Below are positions 32,738-38,786 of a DNA stretch of 38,786 bases, piece by piece. A program made the translations under genes and the position numbers. Below the pieces are notes generated by a model. The model did no database searches. It had not been told where the DNA came from and worked only from the letters and a program-made list of their open reading frames with translations. This DNA comes from Candidatus Babelota bacterium. Lineage in GTDB: Bacteria > Babelota > Babeliae > Babelales > JACPOV01. The stretch's first letter is position 1, and every line of letters starts with the position of its first letter. Location of the stretch: the NCBI GenBank assembly GCA_022707425.1, contig JAKJAQ010000004.1:1-38786 (forward strand), read 5' to 3'.

Positions 32738-35470
32738 TTATTTACTTACCTCATCCCATGAATTGCCAACGCGAGTTGTCACTTCAAGTGGCACTTTCCA
32801 TTTCACTACCGTTTCAAGCAAATGCTTTACCAATTTTTCTGTTTCTATGATTTCATTTTTCGGCACACTGAGTAATAATTCATCATGAATTTGCACAATC
32901 ATTTTGCCATTTAAATGATTATTTTTGAGCGCACGTTCAAGATGTACCATTCCCAATTTCATGAGCTCTGCTGCTGTTCCTTGCACGCGTGTGTTGATTG
33001 CAACGCGGCGCGCTAAATCAAACAACACTTTGTTTTTTTCGTGAATACCAGGCAAATAACGTCGACGACCCCAATAGGTGGTCACGTAACCATGCGTTTT
33101 GGTATCTTCAACCGTTTGTTCCATCCAGCCAAGCACACGTGGATATTGTGCAAAATATTTCTCTATATATTTTTTTGCATCACCGAGCGGAATTTTGAGA
33201 TCTTTTGACAATCCATACGGCGTGAGTCCATACAAAATACTGAAATTTATTCGTTTTCCAACTTGCCGTTGCTGGTGAGTAACTTGATCAAGTGGCACCT
33301 CAAAAATGCGTGAAGCAGTTCGCTGATGAATGTCGATTTTTTGCAAAAATGAATCGATCAACTGTTCATCCCGTGAAAATTCTGCCAAAACACGCAACTC
33401 AATTTGTGAATAATCTGCTGATAAATAAACATGGCCCGGTTCTGGTTTGAATGCGGCGCGAATTTTGAGTTGTGGAAATGCACTAGAATCGGTTGGAATA
33501 TTTTGCAAATTTGGGTCAGAGCTTGCAAGTCGTCCAGTGGCAACTGCAGTTTGACTAAAAGTGCTGTGGATTCTTCCCGTTTGATTGTTTATGGCCAGTG
33601 GTAATGCATCAATGTAGGTAGTTTTTAGTTTAAAAAGTTCCCGGTACAATGAAATAAGGCCAGGAACTGGATGTAGATGCGACAAATATTCGAGTACTTC
33701 TTGATCAGTTGAATAGCCGGTTTTGCCGGTTGTTTTTTTCTGAGGTGGTAATTTTAAGTGTTCAAAAAGTAATTGTTCAAGTTGTTTTGGTGAATTTAGA
33801 TTAATATCTTTAAATTCAGGCCCGATCAGCGACAGAATCTGTTCTTGTAGTTTTTGCAAATCATGTGTTACTTGTATATCAAGTTGTTCGATGGTTTTCA
33901 AATCCAGAATGATTCCTTCTTTTTGCATATCGGTCAAAATATGCACGAGCGGAAGTTCAATTTCATGATACAGTTTTTGCATGTCCTGTTTTTGTAACTC
34001 ATGTTCTAATAATGCAGTTAATTGCCATGTTTGGTGTGAATCGGCTGCACCGTATTCTGTTGCAAGTGGTAAAGGAACATATGAAAAATCTTTGTAATTA
34101 TTTGCAGTAACAACTTGGTTGAATGAAAGCATCGGTTCATTAAGAAAATGTTCTGACAAGGATTTCAATCCAACACGTTGCCAATCTGGTGTGACTAAAT
34201 GTGCGGCAATATGTGTGTCAAATACCAATCCACGCACATTAATGCCCGCATGCCAAAAAACAAGCAAGTCAAATTTGCCGTGGTGCATTATTTTTTTTAT
34301 TGTTTCATCTTCAAGCAACGGTTTCATTACATCAACTACCTGCTGCTTACTTAATTGATTTTCGTTTGTTTTGTGCGTGAGCGGAATGTAATAGGCAATT
34401 CCTTTTTCCAGACACAAAGAAAATCCGCACATTTCACCGCCCATTGGCAGTGGACCAAACCCTTCAGTATCAAGAGCTACCAACCGTTTAAGTTTGATTT
34501 GTTTTTCAATTTCAGAGAGCTGTTGCGGTGTTGTGACCGTGATAAATTGATAACCACCCGCTTGTGAAAGTGACAATTTTGATTCAGTTGCCGCTGTGCC
34601 GCTTTCGTTTATTTCTTTAATGAGCGACTTGAAATTCATCTCTTGAAAAAATGGTAATGCTTTGTTCCAATTTTGAGCATTAAATACAAGATCTGGTACT
34701 GAAGTGTGTAAGGGAACATAATGCAAACGAAATAATTTTTCACTCAAGAAAGCATCATTTTTGTGCTCAATAAGCAATTGTTGTGTGCGTTCTTTCTTGA
34801 TGGTGTGAATGTTTTTATAGAGATCTTCAAGTGAATCAAATTGTTGCACAAGATCGGTGGCGCCTTTTGGACCAATTCCTTTTACTCCAGGAATGTTATC
34901 TGACGAATCACCCACAAGTGCAAAGTAGAAAGGTAATTTTTCGAGCGGAAAACCCATTTTCTGTTCAAGCGCTGCTTGGTCAACAACTGCATCTTTAAAT
35001 GGATCAAAAAGCACGCAATTTTGCGTAATTGCTTGGCCCATATCTTTGTCGGAGGTGATAAGCACGGTTGTAACGCCCGCATTTTTTAATTCGTGGCATA
35101 CCGAATACATCAGATCATCAGCTTCGACACCGGTTTGTTGCAGCTGCTTTAATTCAATGGATTGTGCAAAATCTTGAATCAGTTGTTTTTGCCCAAAAAG
35201 ATCGCTTGGTGGTTCTTGTCTGGTTGCTTTGTATTCAGGAAAAAGTTCATGACGCACCGTTTTGCCGCGACTATCCCATACGAGTGCTAAATAATGTGGT
35301 TTGAAAGTGTCGATTACTTTTTTGAGCATGCGGCAAAAGCCGTAGACTGCGTTTACTGGCACGCCCGAAATGGTATGCAATGGTCGCAAGCTGTAATAGG
35401 CTCGATATAAAAAAGCAGAACCGTCAATTAAAAAAACTGTTTTTTGGGGATCAAAAGATGGTTGCGTCAA
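32738..35470 (-). CDS. polA: DNA polymerase I
   Basis: A 910-residue repair and Okazaki-processing polymerase with all three domains. The 5' nuclease has VFLIDGSAFLYRAYYSL, GVEADDLM, SDKDMGQ and VGDSSDNIPGVKGIGPKGA. The 3'-5' exonuclease appears intact: its DEDDy residues sit in LVALDTEGFGPL (about residue 335), KIMHHGKFDLLVF and TEYGAADSHQTW, whereas many bacterial PolA proteins have lost them. The polymerase has motif A (SADYSQIELRVLAEF), motif B (RQVGKRINFSILYGLTPYG) and motif C (VQIHDELLLSVP). The start is TTG, supported by AAAGGA six bases upstream. It lies 70 bases after the DUF6629-like gene on the same strand. Confidence 0.96.
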   Translation of the reverse strand: MTQPSFDPQKTVFLIDGSAFLYRAYYSLRPLHTISGVPVNAVYGFCRMLKKVIDTFKPHYLALVWDSRGKTVRHELFPEYKATRQEPPSDLFGQKQLIQDFAQSIELKQLQQTGVEADDLMYSVCHELKNAGVTTVLITSDKDMGQAITQNCVLFDPFKDAVVDQAALEQKMGFPLEKLPFYFALVGDSSDNIPGVKGIGPKGATDLVQQFDSLEDLYKNIHTIKKERTQQLLIEHKNDAFLSEKLFRLHYVPLHTSVPDLVFNAQNWNKALPFFQEMNFKSLIKEINESGTAATESKLSLSQAGGYQFITVTTPQQLSEIEKQIKLKRLVALDTEGFGPLPMGGEMCGFSLCLEKGIAYYIPLTHKTNENQLSKQQVVDVMKPLLEDETIKKIMHHGKFDLLVFWHAGINVRGLVFDTHIAAHLVTPDWQRVGLKSLSEHFLNEPMLSFNQVVTANNYKDFSYVPLPLATEYGAADSHQTWQLTALLEHELQKQDMQKLYHEIELPLVHILTDMQKEGIILDLKTIEQLDIQVTHDLQKLQEQILSLIGPEFKDINLNSPKQLEQLLFEHLKLPPQKKTTGKTGYSTDQEVLEYLSHLHPVPGLISLYRELFKLKTTYIDALPLAINNQTGRIHSTFSQTAVATGRLASSDPNLQNIPTDSSAFPQLKIRAAFKPEPGHVYLSADYSQIELRVLAEFSRDEQLIDSFLQKIDIHQRTASRIFEVPLDQVTHQQRQVGKRINFSILYGLTPYGLSKDLKIPLGDAKKYIEKYFAQYPRVLGWMEQTVEDTKTHGYVTTYWGRRRYLPGIHEKNKVLFDLARRVAINTRVQGTAAELMKLGMVHLERALKNNHLNGKMIVQIHDELLLSVPKNEIIETEKLVKHLLETVVKWKVPLEVTTRVGNSWDEVSK

Positions 35471-35540
35471 GAAAAATCCTTTCTGAGATGCTTCACAAAA
35501 TCTCTCTTGAATTAAGTGTACCCCAAATTGATTTTATTGA

Positions 35541-36191
35541 CTAGATGGAGTGGTGCGATCGATTGTCCTGCCAAAGTAAAATGCACACCAGCACACTTAG
35601 GAGCGCCCCAAAAAAACACCATATTGATGCAAATGCTTCAAAATAGACCACGTAACTTACTATCGATGCACCAAGTAAAAAGAATCCTGATAATTTCATC
35701 AGATACGAACGTTCGCACATAAATGGTCCAACGGTGGCAACTAAATAGCTAATCGTAGTGAGCCAGTACCATAATTGTGAATACGGATACTGGTAAACAA
35801 TATGGTGATTACCCACCAGTACCGTCAGCGGCAATGTAAATAAATGAAAACCCAAAAAAATAGTTGTGCAAACACCGATCAGCACAAAAAACAATGAAAG
35901 ATACCACACTCGCCAGCGACCAAGCTGAGCAAGTGAAACTGGAATCCACGTTGGCCAGACCATAAATGCAAAGAAAAGAAAAATATAAGCAGCGGGCATG
36001 CGCAAAAACAGCAAAGATTCATGCTTAAAACTGAGCCACACAATTCCTTCGGCTGCTTGCTGAACAGCAAAAAGTAACGGAATAGTAGCAAATAATCGTT
36101 GACGCGGGTGCTGCACTATTCGGTGTGCAATAAAAGCAAAAATGGCCAAGACGCCACTTGCGGTAAAACTAGCAGTTGCTGAAAAACACAT
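35541..36191 (-). CDS. DUF6629-like multipass membrane protein
   Basis: A 216-residue hydrophobic protein with about seven predicted membrane helices. The N-terminus MCFSATASFTASGVLAIFAF and the following LFAVQQAAEGIVWLSF resemble the uncharacterised DUF6629 family, from memory and without a search. Between helices there is little soluble domain apart from short His- and Arg-containing loops (HRIVQHPRQR). AAGGAGA seven bases upstream gives a good start. It is upstream of polA on the same strand and divergent from the ABC-F gene. Function unknown. Confidence 0.75.
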   Translation of the reverse strand: MCFSATASFTASGVLAIFAFIAHRIVQHPRQRLFATIPLLFAVQQAAEGIVWLSFKHESLLFLRMPAAYIFLFFAFMVWPTWIPVSLAQLGRWRVWYLSLFFVLIGVCTTIFLGFHLFTLPLTVLVGNHHIVYQYPYSQLWYWLTTISYLVATVGPFMCERSYLMKLSGFFLLGASIVSYVVYFEAFASIWCFFGALLSVLVCILLWQDNRSHHSI

Positions 36192-36246
36192 GACATTTTC
36201 TCCTTATTTCTACTTTTTTATGCATGTACTCTAAATAAAAGGGGAT

Positions 36247-36276
36247 TTGATTAGCAAGCGTGTAGTGCGCTATACT
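36247..36276 (+). promoter_or_regulatory. Promoter of the ABC-F gene
   Basis: TTGATT (36247-36252) and TATACT (36271-36276) are spaced by 18 bases, a good sigma-70 match (4/6 and 5/6). Transcription would start near 36283, leaving a leader of about 40 bases before the GTG at 36322. Confidence 0.55.
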
Positions 36277-36321
36277 GCAATAATACGCGGCAACATCAAA
36301 CTCTGCACGCAAAGGAATTTT

Positions 36322-38211
36322 GTGATTATTATTCGTGATGGACAGCTAGAACTGGGTACACATCGTATTTTTGACCATCTTAATTGTAGCTTTCAAGGCG
36401 ATCAAAAAATTGGTATCGTTGGCCGCAACGGTGCTGGCAAATCTACACTACTTAAAGTAATTGCAGGCACCTTGCAGTTAACTGGTGGTTCAATACAGCG
36501 CGATAAAACGCAAAAAATTGCCTACATGCCCCAAGAAGTAGTTTTGCAGTCGTCAAAAGGGGTGTTTGATGAAGTATTTACGGTGTTTGATCGTTTTACT
36601 CAACTTGAGCAGCGAATCGCTGAGCTTGAAAAAATGCTTGAAGAGCAAAGCGAAAATGCATCAGACTATATTGAAGAGTATGTAAAATTGCAAGAGCAAT
36701 TAGCACATTTTGATAAAATTGCCGCACAACGAAAAGCGCGCGAGATTTTAACCGGTCTTGGTTTTAAAACTGAAATGTTGCAAGCACCAGTTGATCAACT
36801 GAGTGTTGGTTGGAAAATGCGGGTTGTTTTAGCACAGCTGTTACTCCAGAATGCAAATTTTTATTTGTTTGATGAACCGACAAACCATTTGGATATTGTT
36901 GCAAAAGAATGGTTTTTTCATTTTTTAAAAAACGGTTCATTTGGCTATGCACTCGTAACTCATGATCGCTATTTTTTAGAACACGCATGCCCAGTTATTT
37001 TTGAGCTTGAGCGTGGTCGTGGAACGATGTACAACGGAAATTTATCATATTATTTAGAACAAAAAGAAGAACGTAGAGCACATGCACTTGCAGCTCGCAC
37101 GCGGCAAGAAAAAGAAATTGATAAAAAACAACAAACAATTGAACGGTTTCGTGCAAGCGCATCCAAAGCAAAAATGGCGCAATCGATGATTAAGCAACTT
37201 GAACGAATAGAATTAGTTGAAGTTGAGCCGGTGTTGCCATCAATTCATCTTTCGTTTCCACCGGTTGATCAACCAGGTCAAATTGTGCTCACGCTGCGCA
37301 ATGTGAAACATTCATTTGATGGTAAACAACTTTTTTGCCATGTAAATGGCGAAATTCGTCGCGGAGAAAAAGCTGCACTTATTGCACCAAATGGTGTTGG
37401 TAAAACAACGTTGTTTGAATTAATTCAAGGAAAATTAGCGTTGCAAGGTGGGTCAATTGAGTTTGGCCACAAAGTAAAAACTGCTTTTTTTGAACAAGAT
37501 CAAACGCGTGTGCTTAATAATCATTCAACCGTTTTTGATGAAGTGCAGAACAGTTGTCCCGATGTTAACCAACAAACAATTCGCTCATTTTTAGGTTCAT
37601 TTTTATTTTCCGGTGATGATGTTGAAAAAAAAATTGGAGTGCTGAGTGGTGGTGAGCGCAACCGCGTTGCAATGGTGAAAGTGCTGGTTAAAAAATCCAA
37701 CTTTTTGCTTCTCGATGAGCCAACCAACCATCTTGATATGTATGCACAAGATATTTTGTTGCAAGCACTGCAGCAGTATCAGGGCACCATATTGATTGTG
37801 TGCCATGATCATGATTTTATTCAAAAATTAGCAACCCGAATTCTTGAACTGACACCGGAGGGATTGCAAAGTTTCAACGGCACCTACGAAGAATATTTAT
37901 ATTTCAAAAAAACCATGCAATCATCGCAATCGCAACCAGCAATTGCTCCAAAACCAGAAAAAAATGAACCGGCCAGTGAACATGTACAAAGTGGTAAAGA
38001 ACTTTTTTTGTTACGAAAACAAGCAGCTCAATTAGAATCAAAAATTAATAAAATTGAAAAAGAGCTAAAAGAACTGACAGTGCAATTTGCAAACATGGAG
38101 TATGGTTCAGCAGTTTATCAAAAAGCAGAAAAACGATACAAAGAAGCGCAAAAAGAGTTATCGCATTTCTTGACTGAATGGGAAGAAGCGCAAAAAATAA
38201 TAACTGAATAA
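36322..38211 (+). CDS. ABC-F family ATP-binding protein
   Basis: A soluble 629-residue protein with two ABC ATPase domains and no membrane part. ABC-F proteins act on ribosomes as translation factors or in antibiotic protection. Domain 1 has Walker A GIVGRNGAGKST, a signature LSVGWKMR and Walker B YLFDEPTNHLD; domain 2 has ALIAPNGVGKTT, LSGGERNR and LLLDEPTNHLD. Between them is the helical ABC-F linker (QTIERFRASASKAKMAQSMI), and a C-terminal coiled coil follows. The GTG at 36322 is preferred: AAAGGA lies five bases upstream and the product begins MIIIRDGQLELGTHRIFDHL as in YheS-like members. An upstream start near 36247 would lie inside the promoter. The first signature has Val in place of the usual Gly. 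Confidence 0.93.
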   Translation: MIIIRDGQLELGTHRIFDHLNCSFQGDQKIGIVGRNGAGKSTLLKVIAGTLQLTGGSIQRDKTQKIAYMPQEVVLQSSKGVFDEVFTVFDRFTQLEQRIAELEKMLEEQSENASDYIEEYVKLQEQLAHFDKIAAQRKAREILTGLGFKTEMLQAPVDQLSVGWKMRVVLAQLLLQNANFYLFDEPTNHLDIVAKEWFFHFLKNGSFGYALVTHDRYFLEHACPVIFELERGRGTMYNGNLSYYLEQKEERRAHALAARTRQEKEIDKKQQTIERFRASASKAKMAQSMIKQLERIELVEVEPVLPSIHLSFPPVDQPGQIVLTLRNVKHSFDGKQLFCHVNGEIRRGEKAALIAPNGVGKTTLFELIQGKLALQGGSIEFGHKVKTAFFEQDQTRVLNNHSTVFDEVQNSCPDVNQQTIRSFLGSFLFSGDDVEKKIGVLSGGERNRVAMVKVLVKKSNFLLLDEPTNHLDMYAQDILLQALQQYQGTILIVCHDHDFIQKLATRILELTPEGLQSFNGTYEEYLYFKKTMQSSQSQPAIAPKPEKNEPASEHVQSGKELFLLRKQAAQLESKINKIEKELKELTVQFANMEYGSAVYQKAEKRYKEAQKELSHFLTEWEEAQKIITE

Positions 38212-38239
38212 AAAATAAAACTGTGCAAAGAGGTAGAAA

Positions 38240-38770
38240 GTGAAGAGAATACCATTAATTAGTATGACAATTGTTATTGCATTATGTTGTAGTAACAACA
38301 GTGCATTCGCGTACAAAAACAAATCATATTTTTCACATCAAAAAAAAGAATCGCGCGTTTCATGTGTTAAACTTGCCCTTAAACTGCTCATGTGCAGTGC
38401 AGGTGGCTACGCAGCATTTAATGGTATTCAAGCAGTTCGAGCCGATCAAAATAATTATGCGGGAATTGCATTCATAGTTGGCGGTGGTTTGGTGCTTACC
38501 AGTTTTGTGCCAGCGGTATATGATGATTTAAAAATTCTTCTCAATCAAGATCCGCCAGCAGTGCTGTTTGCCACGATCGATGCAATTGTGCGCAAAATTG
38601 GCGTTGCCGCTCGTCTTCTGGGTAAATTGGCACTCGGTGCATTTTTTGTTGAGCGCGCAGTTGATGGCATGCATGCAAACCAATGGCGCGCAGTGAAAGT
38701 CATTGGCAATGGCATCGTTGCTTATAAATTTTTGGAATCAGCAAACAGCGACTTTAATCAAATTTCGTGA
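38240..38770 (+). CDS. Small multipass membrane hypothetical protein
   Basis: A 176-residue protein starting at GTG six bases after GAGG, 28 bases downstream of the ABC-F gene and probably on the same transcript. It has a signal peptide (MKRIPLISMTIVIALCCSNN, cleavage near AFA-YKN) and then several Gly/Ala-rich hydrophobic helices. The two halves look alike: KLALKLLMCSAGGYAAFNGI then QAVRADQNNYAGIAFIVGGG, against LLGKLALGAFFVERAVDGMH then ANQWRAVKVIGNGIVAYKF. This suggests an internal duplication. No family is recognised. Confidence 0.65.
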   Translation: MKRIPLISMTIVIALCCSNNSAFAYKNKSYFSHQKKESRVSCVKLALKLLMCSAGGYAAFNGIQAVRADQNNYAGIAFIVGGGLVLTSFVPAVYDDLKILLNQDPPAVLFATIDAIVRKIGVAARLLGKLALGAFFVERAVDGMHANQWRAVKVIGNGIVAYKFLESANSDFNQIS

Positions 38771-38786
38771 AAAATTAATAATTTAT

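Noticed and set aside
36247-36321. Upstream start adding 25 residues to the ABC-F protein
   Set aside because: The region is a promoter and leader; homology starts at MIIIRDG after a clear AAAGGA.

Overview
The window is AT-rich, tightly packed bacterial chromosome from a diderm (outer-membrane) lineage: it holds an outer-membrane beta-barrel protein and two secretins next to ordinary bacterial housekeeping genes (leuS, eno, aspS, rho, secF, rpmA, thyX, polA, an ABC-F ATPase). The low GC, very short intergenic gaps, abutting or overlapping gene ends, and large families of signal-peptide proteins with leucine-rich or Sel1-like repeats suggest a reduced, host-associated bacterium. My best guess is Candidatus Dependentiae (TM6), whose members live in protists. 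This is inference from gene content, not from a marker alignment.

Layout. (1) 2-11971, plus strand: the 3' part of leuS, a MoxR AAA+ ATPase, then a type II secretion/type IV pilus-like cluster (GspC-like, secretin 1, a PilM-PilN/GspL-like fusion, a GspM/PilO-like protein, secretin 2) with almost no spacing. (2) 11941-16078: eno (minus), dps and a small membrane protein (plus), aspS (minus). The small protein's ribosome-binding site lies in one arm of a long hairpin. (3) 16179-18317: a large outer-membrane barrel protein (minus), divergent from nfo (18494-19366, plus). (4) 19484-21251: three tandem secreted Sel1-like paralogues, closed by a strong bidirectional terminator. (5) 21311-24034, minus: rpmA, secF, rho. 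(6) 24432-24969: a small membrane-protein gene broken by a frameshift. (7) thyX (minus), then seven tandem secreted leucine-rich-repeat paralogues (25936-32115). (8) A small membrane protein, polA and a DUF6629-like membrane protein (both minus), an ABC-F ATPase and a last small membrane protein (plus).

How it may fit together (inference): the LRR and Sel1-like proteins all carry Sec-type signal peptides, so they should reach the periplasm, and the secretin cluster could carry such proteins across the outer membrane. All ten share an unusual junction, a Met followed by an acidic or amide residue right where the signal peptide should end. The most unusual items are this shared junction, the seven-gene LRR array, two different secretins in one operon, and the hairpin that buries a start site.
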